A DNA stretch of 64,000 nucleotides from an uncultured Sinobacteraceae bacterium (GCA_903822975.1 CAIJRD010000020.1:30614-94613), one strand, 5' to 3'; counted from the stretch's first letter, positions 35,842 to 45,204 are shown. Numbers and translations: made by a program. The notes: generated by a model not told the origin, from the sequence alone.

Positions 35842-36750
35842 TCAGTGCGCCGTTGCGGTCAGATGCTCAACCAGCCAGTCGCGCGCGGCGGCCGCGCCGA
35901 GTTCGAACTGATTGCCATAGACCTCCATGTGGCCGCCCTTCACCAGCAACAGCTTCTTCGGTTCGAGCGCGCGCTGATAGGCCTCCAATGCGAGATCGGT
36001 CGGTGTGACGATGTCGGCGGTGACGACGATCATCAACAGCGGCGTCGGACTGACGCGTTCGATGAACGCAATCGGCTCGTATTCCATCATCATCTCGGCC
36101 GAGCGCAACGTGACTTGGTTGAGCCACAGTTTGGTGCCGAGGATGCCGCCACCTTGCACGAACTCCCATTCCTCCGGCGACGGCAGCGCGGCAAATGAGC
36201 CGCGGTCGCCAAACACCGCCAACATCTCCGGTTGTGCGCCATTGAAGCGTGCTTCACGATCGGCGTCGAAGCGCGCGCGGATCAGCGGCAGTTCCTCCTC
36301 GCGGAACACGCGCTGCGCATTGCGCAGCCCGGCGATGAACGGCACCTGCGACACCGCGCATTTGACGCGCCTGTCGAGTGCGGCCACCGGGATCACATGT
36401 CCGCCGCTGAAGCTGGTGCCCCAGACGCCGATGCGCTCGCGATCGACTTCGGGCAGCAGGCTGGCGCAGGTAATCGCATCGCGATAGTCCTTCACCTGCA
36501 GCCAGGGATCGACCTCGAGCCGCGGTTCGCCATCGCTGTCGCCAAAGTTGCGGTGGTCGTAGACCAGACAGGCTAGGCCGGCATTGCAGAAGATCTCGGC
36601 ATAGCGCTCGAGGAATAACTCCTTCACTGCCGACAGGCCGTGCGCCATCACCACCGTCGGATAACGCTGGTGCGCGACGCCGTCCGGCGTTTGCAGCCAG
36701 CCACGCAGGCACACACCGTCCGACGTCCGGAATTCCAGATTACGACGCAT
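35842..36750 (-). CDS. Alpha/beta hydrolase, dienelactone-hydrolase-like
   Basis: A 302-residue cytoplasmic protein starting MRRNLEFRTSDGVCLRGWLQ, with GAGGAGAAGG upstream. Landmarks are VVMAHGLSAVKELFLERYAE, YDHRNFGDSDGEPRLEVDP, and the nucleophile elbow GVWGTSFSGGHVIPVAALD. The acid is probably in IVVTADIVTPTDLAL and the His in VKGGHMEVYG. It resembles the alpha/beta hydrolases related to X-Pro dipeptidyl-peptidase and acetyl-xylan esterase folds. Substrate unknown. Confidence 0.88.
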   Translation of the reverse strand: MRRNLEFRTSDGVCLRGWLQTPDGVAHQRYPTVVMAHGLSAVKELFLERYAEIFCNAGLACLVYDHRNFGDSDGEPRLEVDPWLQVKDYRDAITCASLLPEVDRERIGVWGTSFSGGHVIPVAALDRRVKCAVSQVPFIAGLRNAQRVFREEELPLIRARFDADREARFNGAQPEMLAVFGDRGSFAALPSPEEWEFVQGGGILGTKLWLNQVTLRSAEMMMEYEPIAFIERVSPTPLLMIVVTADIVTPTDLALEAYQRALEPKKLLLVKGGHMEVYGNQFELGAAAARDWLVEHLTATAH

Positions 36751-36964
36751 CGCCTTCTCCTCGTATGCGCCGCTCGAATGACGGCGCTTTGTTCGGTGCT
36801 TGCAGGACGGGCGATCGCGCGCCTGCTGCGCTAGTCCTTGATCGTCCGACTGCGGCGGTCTGCGATTTGAGCGAAGACGTCGCGCGCTCTGCAGACTGCT
36901 GCGTGTTCGACGGGCTGCTGGCAGGTCAGGCTCAGGCTTGCGGTCATGGGGCGCCTTGCAGCGG

Positions 36965-37375
36965 CTACCGCGATGCCTGTTTCTGCGCGGGCTGTGCGAG
37001 GCAGGCGGCGATCATGCCGTTGGCGGCGGCATAGCGGCTCCACTCGTTCTGGAACACGCTGGCGGCGATGGTGCGCATGTCCTCGGGGCTCAAAGCCGGC
37101 ACTTGCTTGTGCAGCACCAGCTGGTCTTTTTCGACCGAGGTGTTGATCGTCTCCAGGCTGTAGCCGAGCGCGCGGTTCTGGGCGGCACCCATCGCGAAGT
37201 CGATTGCGTCCGCACACCATTCGTCGTCGTGCGGTGCTGCAGCGGCTGCGAGCGGCATCGCCGCGAGCACGCCGGTCAGCAGCAGCGCGCGCAGCTGAAG
37301 TGCGCGCAGCCGAAGTGCGCGCTTGCGCTTGGCAGTGTCGATCAATCGTTCGAGGCGCTGTGCAAACCGGTTCAT
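36965..37375 (-). CDS. Small secreted protein, paralogue of its upstream neighbour
   Basis: A 136-residue protein. A basic N terminus containing repeated LRAL units (RLRALQLRALLLTGVL, from 15-bp DNA repeats near 37290-37325) leads into a hydrophobic signal ending AAAAAP. The mature part opens with DDEWCADAIDFAMGAAQNRA and ends with a second Cys (MIAACLAQ). The conserved pattern WCAD..DFAM..AQ is shared with the gene at 37372. The two overlap by 4 bp (ATGA), so they are co-translated. No known family. Confidence 0.75.
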   Translation of the reverse strand: MNRFAQRLERLIDTAKRKRALRLRALQLRALLLTGVLAAMPLAAAAAPHDDEWCADAIDFAMGAAQNRALGYSLETINTSVEKDQLVLHKQVPALSPEDMRTIAASVFQNEWSRYAAANGMIAACLAQPAQKQASR

Positions 37376-37755
37376 TCGCCGGCTCCGGTTGCGCGTTCAC
37401 TGTCGGATTGATCGCTCGCCGTAGTGAGTGTTCCGCAGGCGTGGTTGGCGGCGACCGCCGCCTTGAAGCGATTGAACCGATGTTGATAAACGCTATCGAC
37501 CAGCCGCTGCATGTCGCGCTCGACCAATTCCGGATACTGCTGCTTGAACACGATGTAGTGCGTGTGGATCTCGGCGGCAAGCGCTTGCTTGCTGCTGCCT
37601 TCTTCGCGGCGTTGCGCGGTGCGCATCGCGAAGTCGACCGAGTCGGCACACCAATCCTCGGTGTGCGATGCCGCGCTCTTGGCGGTGGATGCCGAGACTG
37701 GCACCGGTATCACCGCAATGCCGGCCAGCATCAGGGCAAGCGCCGAAGGGTTCAT
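37372..37755 (-). CDS. Small secreted protein, first of a tandem paralogous pair
   Basis: A 127-residue protein with a signal peptide (MNPSALALMLAGIAVIPVPV). The mature part has EDWCADSVDFAMRTAQRREE and a second Cys in ANHACGT, matching its downstream paralogue. Two cysteines suggest one disulfide in the periplasm. Acidic, Ser/Thr-rich tail. Divergent from a lipoprotein gene 217 bp away. Function unknown. Confidence 0.75.
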   Translation of the reverse strand: MNPSALALMLAGIAVIPVPVSASTAKSAASHTEDWCADSVDFAMRTAQRREEGSSKQALAAEIHTHYIVFKQQYPELVERDMQRLVDSVYQHRFNRFKAAVAANHACGTLTTASDQSDSERATGAGE

Positions 37756-37972
37756 TGCAAATTCCAGCGAGCTGCCGCAGCAGCGGAATTTCGAACGCTA
37801 CAGCATCGACCCGGGTAGTCGAAAGAAGGGCAGACCCTATATCCGTTTGCGGCACACTGCATCTGCGGCGGTCGCACGACGCATCCAAGTCACACGGGCC
37901 GACCTGCGGCACGCGAGCGGATCGCGCAGCTTGAAAGTCGCCTACCGTCACAGCATCCATGCGGAGTTCGCC

Positions 37973-38683
37973 ATGAAATTGCAGTTGATCGCCTTTGTCA
38001 CCGCTGCCTCGCTTGGTCTGTGCGCTTGCGGTCACGGTCATTCGCATACGTCCGACGCGAAGAGCTACCAGCACTATGCGCCCGGCGACGGCGCGATCGA
38101 CCTGGCTGAAGGCGAAGTGGTGATCCGCGCCGGTGGCCAGCCGCAGGATGCCCGCGTGGGTGACGACGGCAGCCTGCAGATCGGCGCGCAGCGCATCGAG
38201 ACCTCTGTGCAGGGTCACGCTGCGTTGAGCCGCTACTTCACTGCCGCCGTGGCATTCCGCGAGCACGCCGTTGCGCTCGGCATTGCCGGTGCGCATTTCG
38301 GTATCGAGACCGCGCAGCACGTTTTGAAGGGCCTGTTCGACGGCACCGCCGAAAAGGCCGGCGAGGAGGCCGATCGCGGTGCGGCCGAGATCCAGCGTCG
38401 CGCGCTGGAGATCTGCGATCGCCTCAACGACGCGTTCCTGGCGCAGACCGACGCCGCCAACGCCGTCGCCGAGTTCAAGCCCTTTGCGGTGATCTCGGCC
38501 AAGCAGATCGACGAGTGCCGATCGGGTCTCAAACCCGATTCCGACGCAGATTCGGACTCGAAGTCCGACGCAGATTCGGACCCGACGTCCGACGAGGATT
38601 CGAAGCCGGATTCAGACGCCACGCCCGATCCTGACGAGGCAGCGCCGCCCAAGCCGCATCGCAAGACGGACAGTCAGGCCTGA
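37973..38683 (+). CDS. DUF2884-like periplasmic lipoprotein with acidic tail
   Basis: A 236-residue protein starting MKLQLIAFVTAASLGLCACG, with a lipobox (LGLC or LCAC) predicting lipid attachment near residue 17-19. A His-rich start of the mature chain (GHGHSHTSDAKSY) could bind metal. The body (EGEVVIRAGGQPQDARVGDD) resembles the YggN/DUF2884 type. The last 55 residues alternate Asp and Ser (DSDADSDSKSDADSD), encoded by GATTCC/GACTCG-like hexamers at 38537-38620. Family assignment is moderate. Confidence 0.75.
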   Translation: MKLQLIAFVTAASLGLCACGHGHSHTSDAKSYQHYAPGDGAIDLAEGEVVIRAGGQPQDARVGDDGSLQIGAQRIETSVQGHAALSRYFTAAVAFREHAVALGIAGAHFGIETAQHVLKGLFDGTAEKAGEEADRGAAEIQRRALEICDRLNDAFLAQTDAANAVAEFKPFAVISAKQIDECRSGLKPDSDADSDSKSDADSDPTSDEDSKPDSDATPDPDEAAPPKPHRKTDSQA

Positions 38684-38747
38684 GGCCGCAGCGGCTGTTT
38701 CGGCTTCAATGGCAGGACGCTACGGCGTTTCGCGCGTTGCGCCCGGT

Positions 38748-40346
38748 TCAGACCTTTGCGTCCTGACGGAGTGCCTGTGTCCTGGACTCGGTTTGTCGAC
38801 GCGTAACGTATTTGTGGAACAGCGGCGACGGCAGCGCTTTCGAGAACAGCCAACCCTGCACCAGATGCACGCCGAGATTTCGCACGTAGTCGAGTTGCTC
38901 GGTGGTCTCGATGCCCTCGGCGATGACCTGCAATTGCAGGCGCTTGGCGATATCGACGATCACGTCGACCAGGCCGGCGGTGACCGGGTCGGTGCCGATC
39001 GCCTGGATGAAGACCTTGTCGATCTTCAGGTAGTCGAAGCGGAACTGGGTCAGGTATTTGAGGCTGGAGTAGCCGGTGCCGAAGTCGTCCAGCGCGAGCT
39101 TGGCGCCGGTATCGCGCAGATGTTGCACGACCGCCAACAAGGCATCGTGATCGCCACGCAGCAATTCCTGCTCGGTGATCTCGAAAATGATTCGTTGCGG
39201 CGGGATGCCGTCGCGGAAGGTGCGGCGGATCGTGTCGAGCAGGCTCGGATCGAGAATGTGTCGCGCACTCAGGTTCAATGACACATGGAACCCGGCATTG
39301 GCATTCAGCAGCGCGGTCATTTCCTGTGCGACGCGCCGCATCACCCAGGACGTCAATGGCACTGCGAAACCGGTTTTTTCCGCAATCGAGAAAAACGAGT
39401 CCGGCATGACCAGCCCGCGATGCGGATGCTGCCAGCGCAGCAGCGCCTCGGCGCCCACGCAGGCGCCGCTGCGGACGTCGATCACGGGCTGATAGAACAC
39501 CTGAAATTCGCTGTTGGCGAAGGCGTCGCGCAGCTCGGCATCGAGCGAGAACTGGCGTAGCACCAGTTTGTTGCCGAGAAAAAACAGCAAGCCGGAAATC
39601 GCGAGTCCGAGGCTGGCATAGAGCGGAGCGCTATGGCGCCAGGTCTTGAGCATCCAGGCTCTCGACGTGGTGACCGCGACCATCACGGGATAGCGCTGCG
39701 ACCGCAGCGTCGCTGATTTCAGTTTGGCGGAGGCGCCGCGCTGGACATCGACATGCCAGCCGAATTGCAGCATCGAGGTGCCGTCGGTATTCAACAGCTG
39801 GATCGACACCTGCTGATCTTTCAGCAGTGGCTGTAGCACTTCCGAGAATTGCGCGGGGCTGATCAGCAGTGCCAGCGCTAGGCCCTTCTGCAGCGAGTAC
39901 AGCGCCAGCACCACGGGGTCACCCGTGAGCAGCGACTCCTGCTCGGAGATTGCGAACGGTGCGCCCGGCGCCGGCAGTATGTCGGTGGAGCGCAGCATCG
40001 GCGCCGGTTTGAGCGCGCCGTCACCGGTGCATTGCAAGGCGCCGTTATCGATCAGACCGGCTGCCTTGAAGTACAGACTGTCGTAACTGGCGCGTGCCAG
40101 CGCGGCGATGGTCTTCGACGAGCACTGCGGTTCCACCTGGTCGGCCAGCTTGTGCAGCATCTGGTCGGCGCTGGCGAAAATCCGTTCGCTTCGGTCCAAG
40201 GTGATCTGCGCGTAACCCTGCCGTTGGATATCGGAATCGCGCTGCGCCTGCCAGTAGGAAATGGCGGTCATCAGCAGCAGCGGGAGCAGGCCAGTGCCAA
40301 TTCCTCCGAGCGTCACCAGCAGGCGTCGTCGCTGTCGATTGGTCAT
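38748..40346 (-). CDS. Cyclic-di-GMP phosphodiesterase (CSS-motif sensor plus EAL domain)
   Basis: A 532-residue inner-membrane protein. Membrane helix 1 (LLPLLLMTAISYWQA) is followed by a periplasmic domain with CSS in EPQCSSKTIAALARASYDSL, as in CSS-motif redox/cysteine-sensing phosphodiesterases. A second helix (YASLGLAISGLLFFLGNKLV) leads to a C-terminal EAL domain. Catalytic motifs look intact: GAEALLRWQHP, LDDFGTGYSSLKYL, and AEGIETTEQLDYV. It would lower cyclic-di-GMP in response to an envelope signal. It converges with the lipoprotein gene. Confidence 0.93.
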   Translation of the reverse strand: MTNRQRRRLLVTLGGIGTGLLPLLLMTAISYWQAQRDSDIQRQGYAQITLDRSERIFASADQMLHKLADQVEPQCSSKTIAALARASYDSLYFKAAGLIDNGALQCTGDGALKPAPMLRSTDILPAPGAPFAISEQESLLTGDPVVLALYSLQKGLALALLISPAQFSEVLQPLLKDQQVSIQLLNTDGTSMLQFGWHVDVQRGASAKLKSATLRSQRYPVMVAVTTSRAWMLKTWRHSAPLYASLGLAISGLLFFLGNKLVLRQFSLDAELRDAFANSEFQVFYQPVIDVRSGACVGAEALLRWQHPHRGLVMPDSFFSIAEKTGFAVPLTSWVMRRVAQEMTALLNANAGFHVSLNLSARHILDPSLLDTIRRTFRDGIPPQRIIFEITEQELLRGDHDALLAVVQHLRDTGAKLALDDFGTGYSSLKYLTQFRFDYLKIDKVFIQAIGTDPVTAGLVDVIVDIAKRLQLQVIAEGIETTEQLDYVRNLGVHLVQGWLFSKALPSPLFHKYVTRRQTESRTQALRQDAKV

Positions 40347-40659
40347 CGGTTCAGAGACTCCCGCCAGCGGGCGGTCAGCAGATTTTTAGAGGTCGTGGTC
40401 AAGGCGAAATCGGTCGATCCGGGTGTCCTGGCTGACGCGTTCAACCGTTCCAACGCGATTGCTGCAGGCCAATGTCGATATTGGCAAAACCGTATCCGCA
40501 GCGAAAGCTTAAGCGACGCACCGCGGCTGCCGGGATGATACGGCGCAGCGCGCTGTGGTTGGTGAAGAAAGTGCGAATTTGCCACTGGGTGGGTGAACCC
40601 ACCTCGATTCCGGCGAGCGTTTTGCATCAGCAGTTCACTTCGCCGCAGGGAGCCGCGCC
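40347..40659. promoter_or_regulatory. Gap with divergent promoters and a small palindromic hairpin
   Basis: This 313-bp region separates the phosphodiesterase and the metallo-hydrolase, which diverge. A perfect inverted repeat GGTGGG-TGAA-CCCACC at 40588-40603 could be an operator. I looked for a cyclic-di-GMP riboswitch and saw none. No gene. Confidence 0.4.
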
Positions 40660-41367
40660 ATGATCTTCGAGCAGTTGTTCGATCCGGAGTCTTCGACCTA
40701 TACCTATCTGCTGGCTTCGCGTGCCGGTGGTGCAGCACTGCTGGTCGATCCGGTGCAGGAACAGACGGCGGTCTATTTGGAATGGATCGAGCGGCTCGGG
40801 TTACGTCTGGTGATCGCGCTCGATACCCATACGCATGCGGACCACATTACTGCGCTGGGCGCGCTACGTGCGGCCACCGGCTGCCTCAGCATGATGGCCG
40901 AACAGAGCCGCGCCGAATGCGTATCGGCACGCTGCCGTGAAGGCGAATCGCTGCGCATCGATGAACTCGTGCTGCAGCCGCTGTACACGCCTGGACACAC
41001 CGACGATTCCTTCAGCTTTTATCTGGACGGCGAGCAGCCACGGGTTCTGACCGGTGACGTGCTGCTGATCGCCGGTACCGGTCGCACCGATTTCCAGAAC
41101 GGCGATCCTTATGCGTCTTACGATTCGATCTTCAACAAGCTGCTGAAGCTGCCGCCGGAGACCCAGGTCTTTCCGGCACACGACTATCGCGGACGCCGCG
41201 TCAGTACCATCGGCGAAGAACGACGTTCCAACCCGCGCTTGCAGGTCGCCGATGCACAGGCCTACGCCGCGCTGATGAACAGCCTCAATCTGCCGCAGCC
41301 GCGATTGATGGACATCGCCGTGCCGGCCAACCTGCGCTGCGGACGCCTGCTCGACGCACCCGCCTGA
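40660..41367 (+). CDS. MBL-fold hydrolase, persulfide dioxygenase (ETHE1)-like
   Basis: A 235-residue protein after AGGGAG. The metal-binding signature is DTHTHADHITALGAL (HxHxDH), with further ligands in YTPGHTDDSFSF, LTGDVLLIAGTGRTDFQNGD, and FPAHDYRG. The GTGRTDFQNG segment and single metal geometry are typical of ETHE1-type glutathione persulfide dioxygenases, which oxidise sulfide-derived persulfide to sulfite. Glyoxalase II is less likely on these motifs. Confidence 0.88.
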   Translation: MIFEQLFDPESSTYTYLLASRAGGAALLVDPVQEQTAVYLEWIERLGLRLVIALDTHTHADHITALGALRAATGCLSMMAEQSRAECVSARCREGESLRIDELVLQPLYTPGHTDDSFSFYLDGEQPRVLTGDVLLIAGTGRTDFQNGDPYASYDSIFNKLLKLPPETQVFPAHDYRGRRVSTIGEERRSNPRLQVADAQAYAALMNSLNLPQPRLMDIAVPANLRCGRLLDAPA

Positions 41368-41395
41368 GCGGCGCCGGCGGCTGGACGACCCCGCG

Positions 41396-41842
41396 CTAAG
41401 AGGCCTTGCACTCACCCGAGCGTTTGGCGCTGACCTTGAGTTTTTTGGTGAACGGCTTGCCATCGGTACCGACGCCGTCCTCGCTGAGCAGTCCGCCGTA
41501 GCCGTCCGCGCTGAAGGTCAGTTCCGATTTCACGTTGAGCGTGGTGAACGGCTTGTCCGGTCCGCCCTTGCAGATCGAAGTGCCGCTGAAGTGCTTGCCG
41601 GTAAGCTTTGAATCGGTCAGCTTGCAGGAATCTTCGGAGCCCTGCTGTTTGAAATACGCAACGATATCCTTGGCGTCGTCAGCAGTGATGCAGTCGCTGT
41701 CGACATCAGGCTTGCCCTTGCCTTCGAACGGCGCCACGCGGGTTTCGTATTGGCCGGGTGTCAATGCAAATGTGTCGGCGCTGGCGCTGCCGATGCAACT
41801 GCCGGCGAGGATGGCGGTGACGATGAGCGTGCGGATGTTCAT
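41396..41842 (-). CDS. DUF3617-family secreted protein
   Basis: A 148-residue protein. The start MNIRTLIVTAILAGSCIGSA gives a clean signal peptide ending ASA. The mature chain has LTPGQYETRV and four cysteines (DSDCITADDA, EDSCKLTD, SICKGG, GECKAS), matching DUF3617 periplasmic proteins of unknown function. It lies 76 bp downstream of selO on the same strand. Confidence 0.8.
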   Translation of the reverse strand: MNIRTLIVTAILAGSCIGSASADTFALTPGQYETRVAPFEGKGKPDVDSDCITADDAKDIVAYFKQQGSEDSCKLTDSKLTGKHFSGTSICKGGPDKPFTTLNVKSELTFSADGYGGLLSEDGVGTDGKPFTKKLKVSAKRSGECKAS

Positions 41843-41918
41843 GCCTGCGGATCTCCAATGGTGCCGAATGTAAGCACCTCTCCGACAGCCTGAACGCGCC
41901 GGCGTTCGCTCGCGAGCT

Positions 41919-43424
41919 TCAGGAAGAACAGCTGACCTCGATGTGGCGCAGCGCCGGCGGCGGCTCGGCGGCATACATTTCATTCCCAGGCTGCTCGTCG
42001 TAAGGCCGTTGCAGCAGACTGAACAGGCGCGCGATTTCGCTGAAGTCGCCGCCCTCCGCCGCAGTTATCGCCGCCTGTGCCAGGTGGTTGCGCAGCACGT
42101 AGCAAGGGTTCACCGCGTTCATTCGCACTGCGCGTGCGGCATCGTCCGAACCCTCGCTGCGCAGTCGCGCGCGGTAGTCGGCGATCCAGGCATCGTAGCG
42201 TTCGAGGTCGGCAATCTCTTCGCGCAGTCCATGAGCCGGTGCGTCATCGTGGCTGTTCAGACGCGATATCGCGCGGAAGCTGCGGGTGAAGTCCGAGTGG
42301 CCGCGATCCAGAATCGACAGGAAGCGGTTGATCAGTTCGCGATCGTCGTCACGTGCTTCGGCCAAACCGAGCTTGTTGCGCCAGCGTTGCGTCATCGCCT
42401 CGCCGTACAGCGCCGGGAAGCGATCCAGAATCGCCGTGGCAATTTCGACCGCGCGCTGCGGATCCGTATCCAGCAGCGGCAGGCAGGCTTGCAGCAGTCG
42501 CGAGCAATTCCAGTGGCCGATCATCGGCTGCTGGTCGTAGGCGTAGCGTCCGCCTTCGTCGGTGTGGTTGCAGATGTGGTGCACGTCGAACGCGTCGATG
42601 AAACCGAACGGACCGTAATCCAGCGTTAGCCCGATCGCCGAGAAGTTGTCGGTATTCATCACGCCGTGACAGAAGCCCACCGCCTGCCAGTCGGCCATCA
42701 GTCGCGCGGTTCGCGCCACCACTTCGCCAAGCCAGGCCGCGTATCGATCGGTCCGTTGCGAAAACTGCGGAAACTGCGTGTCGATCAGGTGATCGGCGAG
42801 CGGTGTGAGTTCGGCATGCTCGTCGCGATAGTAGAAGTATTCGAAATGCCCGAAGCGCAGCAGGCTTGGCGCTACGCGGCAGACCACGGCGGCGGATTCG
42901 ATGGTCTCGCGACGCACCGGCTGTGGCGAGCCGACCAGCGCCAGCGCGCGCGTCGTCGGAATGCCGAGCGCGTGCATCGCCTCCGAACACAGGTATTCGC
43001 GGATCGATGAACGCAGCACTGCGCGGCCGTCGGCGAAGCGCGAGTAGGGCGTCGGTCCGCTGCCTTTGAGTTGTAGTTCGCGGCGCCCGCCATCTGCGGC
43101 GACGATTTCGGCGATCAGATGCGCGCGACCGTCGCCGAGCCTCGGTACCCAGGTGCCGAATTGATGGCCGCCATAGACCGAACTGTGTGATTCGGCGCCG
43201 GGCCAGGCGCGGTTGCCCGCCATGATGTCGACGAAGGCCGCGCTTTGTAGCGTCGCGTCGTCCAGACCGAGTTCGGCGCCCAGTGCTGTGTTGACATGCA
43301 GCAACTGCGGCGTGGCCAGAGCGGTGGTGGGCACGGGCACGACGTAGGGCGCGCCCAGGGTCACGAAGGAGGGCTGCAGCGCCGGACTTACGATGTTCAC
43401 ATCGGCAGGACGAACGTCATTCAT
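41919..43424 (-). CDS. selO: Protein adenylyltransferase SelO (YdiU)
   Basis: A pseudokinase-fold enzyme that AMPylates proteins, linked to redox stress. 501 residues starting MNDVRPADVNIVSPALQPSF. Landmarks: YGGHQFGTWVPRLGDGRAHL, ELQLKGSGPTPYSRFADGRA, LRSSIREYLCSEAMHALGIP, and HGVMNTDNFSAIGLTLDYGP. The C terminus ends VSCSS, with the Cys that replaces selenocysteine of animal SelO. All motifs are intact. Confidence 0.96.
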   Translation of the reverse strand: MNDVRPADVNIVSPALQPSFVTLGAPYVVPVPTTALATPQLLHVNTALGAELGLDDATLQSAAFVDIMAGNRAWPGAESHSSVYGGHQFGTWVPRLGDGRAHLIAEIVAADGGRRELQLKGSGPTPYSRFADGRAVLRSSIREYLCSEAMHALGIPTTRALALVGSPQPVRRETIESAAVVCRVAPSLLRFGHFEYFYYRDEHAELTPLADHLIDTQFPQFSQRTDRYAAWLGEVVARTARLMADWQAVGFCHGVMNTDNFSAIGLTLDYGPFGFIDAFDVHHICNHTDEGGRYAYDQQPMIGHWNCSRLLQACLPLLDTDPQRAVEIATAILDRFPALYGEAMTQRWRNKLGLAEARDDDRELINRFLSILDRGHSDFTRSFRAISRLNSHDDAPAHGLREEIADLERYDAWIADYRARLRSEGSDDAARAVRMNAVNPCYVLRNHLAQAAITAAEGGDFSEIARLFSLLQRPYDEQPGNEMYAAEPPPALRHIEVSCSS

Positions 43425-43499
43425 TCGAAGGGGTTCCGGTGGCCGGTCCTGACGATTTGTCTGCGCGGCTCAATTCCGCGACCGAGCCTGGGACGGAGT

Positions 43500-43513
43500 G
43501 TCCTTGCAAGGAC
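43500..43513. promoter_or_regulatory. Perfect 14-bp palindrome, candidate operator
   Basis: GTCCTTGCAAGGAC is fully palindromic and lies in the 262-bp gap between selO (minus) and the small membrane-protein gene (plus). A dimeric repressor site would look like this. No matching regulator is known in the window. Confidence 0.35.
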
Positions 43514-43686
43514 GGGACGCCATTGTAGGTGCTGTTCGCCCCATCCGGTCCGTCAGGGAACGCCGGGCGGCCCGAATCGGTCTTATGATGGGCGATGCCT
43601 GGCGTCGGCGGGTGCGGGTGCGCAGGGTCGGGCCACGCAAACACAACAAGCCGGCTGGATCGGCGACTACAAAAAGGAAGCGTTCA

Positions 43687-43878
43687 ATGTTCTTCGGCAA
43701 CAGCTACTACGGCATTTTCGGCATTCTGATCTTGATCGCCGATATTTTCGCCATTCTCAATATTTTGCAGAGCGGTGCAGACAATCTGAAGAAAGCGGTC
43801 TGGGTCGTCATCATCCTGGCACTGCCGGTGCTCGGTGTGATCCTGTGGTACTTCCTCGGCCCGCGTGGCGGGCGCTAG
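43687..43878 (+). CDS. Small PLDc_N-type membrane protein
   Basis: A 63-residue protein starting MFFGNSYYGIFGILILIADI, with two hydrophobic helices and the end ALPVLGVILWYFLGPRGGR. This matches the phospholipase D N-terminal (PLDc_N) type of short two-helix membrane proteins. Function unknown; the following DUF1244 gene starts 10 bp downstream. Confidence 0.85.
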   Translation: MFFGNSYYGIFGILILIADIFAILNILQSGADNLKKAVWVVIILALPVLGVILWYFLGPRGGR

Positions 43879-43888
43879 GAACGCAGAC

Positions 43889-44134
43889 GTGGACGCCTCA
43901 CAAGAACAGCAGTTCGAAGCGGCCGCATTCCGGCGCCTGCTCGAGCATCTGGATTCGCGCAAAGATGTGCAGAATCTCGAGCTGATGAATCTCGCCGGCT
44001 TCTGCCGCAACTGCCTCTCGAAGTGGTATCGGCAGGCCGCGGCGGACGCCGGTGTGGAGATCAGCGACGACGCGGCGCGCAGCAAGATCTACGGCATGCC
44101 GTACGCCGAGTGGAAGCAGAAATATCAGAAATAG
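43889..44134 (+). CDS. DUF1244 family protein
   Basis: An 81-residue cytoplasmic protein. I choose the GTG at 43889 because AGGA precedes it; an upstream in-frame GTG at 43865 would overlap the previous gene. The conserved core is RKDVQNLELMNLAGFCRNCL followed by SKWYRQAAADAG and YGMPYAEWKQKYQ, diagnostic of DUF1244. Paired cysteines in FCRNCL may bind metal. Function unknown. Confidence 0.88.
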   Translation: MDASQEQQFEAAAFRRLLEHLDSRKDVQNLELMNLAGFCRNCLSKWYRQAAADAGVEISDDAARSKIYGMPYAEWKQKYQK

Positions 44135-44284
44135 AAGTGACGCCTAACGCCCGGATCTTGGCGCTGCGCCAGCAGTCGCCAAGCATCTTCGGCTAGTCTG
44201 CGAACTGGGATGGGCCCGCGATGATGTTTGGCCGGTGGCTTGTCGCAAGGCGCAGGTGACGTCGTCGCACAGTGGGGGACTGCA

Positions 44285-45091
44285 ATGCTTGGATCGTCGT
44301 ATCTCATAACCCGGAACGCTGCGGTGCTGGCCGTGCTTTGCCTGCTTGCGGAGACCGCGTCAGCCGCGCCGGATGCGGCCACCCAGAAAGTGTTGGACTG
44401 CATGCGCGCGAATATCCCGCCGACCGTGCGTATCCAGCAGATCGAGCTGGCGGCGACCGATCGTGGCGGCGGCGCGCGGACGCTGAAGGGCCATATCTAT
44501 GCAATGAACGACAAGGGCCTGATCCGCGCGTCGATGCGGATCGAGCAGCCCAACGATCTTTCCGGCGCCGGCTATCTGGTGCGCGAGTCGCAGCCGGGTC
44601 ACGACGACGAAATGTACATGTACCTGCCGTCGATCAATCGGGTGCGCCGCATCAACGGCAGTTCGGCCGACGGTCCCTTGCTCGGCACCGATTTCAGCTA
44701 CAACGATGTCAAGCAACTGGAGAATGCGTTCGATGGCAGCGAGCCGGTGCTGGAAGCACCGAGCCAGATCGAGAATCATCCGGTCTATGTGATGCTGCTG
44801 AAGACCAAGCCGACACAGGACTCGCGGTACACGACAATGCGCAGTTGGGTCGATCAGAAATCCTGCGTCGCGCTGAAGGTGGATTTCTACGAGGGCGACA
44901 AGCTGCGCAAACAACTCACCGCGCCGGCCTCGGCGCTGCAACAGTCGGGCAAGTACTGGTATCTGTCGCAGGCCGAGATGCACGACCTCAAAGAGAACAC
45001 CAGCACCACACTTCGAGTGCTCGGCGTCAGCAGCGGCAACGAGTTGCCGTCGCGTTACTTCGATCCGCACGCGTTCTACCTCGGCAACTGA
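44285..45091 (+). CDS. LolA-like outer-membrane lipoprotein-sorting protein
   Basis: A 268-residue periplasmic protein. The start MLGSSYLITRNAAVLAVLCL has GGGGGA upstream and yields a signal peptide ending SAA. The mature part has the half-barrel pattern of LolA-like proteins linked to RND transporters, for example LIRASMRIEQPNDLSGAGYL and MYMYLPSINRVRRINGSSAD. Such proteins usually accompany MMPL-type transporters, as here (113 bp upstream of one). It probably shuttles a lipid or lipoprotein. Confidence 0.85.
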   Translation: MLGSSYLITRNAAVLAVLCLLAETASAAPDAATQKVLDCMRANIPPTVRIQQIELAATDRGGGARTLKGHIYAMNDKGLIRASMRIEQPNDLSGAGYLVRESQPGHDDEMYMYLPSINRVRRINGSSADGPLLGTDFSYNDVKQLENAFDGSEPVLEAPSQIENHPVYVMLLKTKPTQDSRYTTMRSWVDQKSCVALKVDFYEGDKLRKQLTAPASALQQSGKYWYLSQAEMHDLKENTSTTLRVLGVSSGNELPSRYFDPHAFYLGN

Positions 45092-45204
45092 TGCGCGACC
45101 GCGAAGCCAGCTTGCCGCCGACGGGTTCGCGCGGTCCCAGTGATGTGGGCACTGGCGCGCGCACCTCAGCCGTCGCCGGCTGACGTCAGAACGAGCCCGC
45201 GCGC

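Noticed and set aside
40347..40659. Cyclic-di-GMP riboswitch near the EAL gene
   Set aside because: No GEMM-type conserved core could be recognised; only a short palindrome is present.
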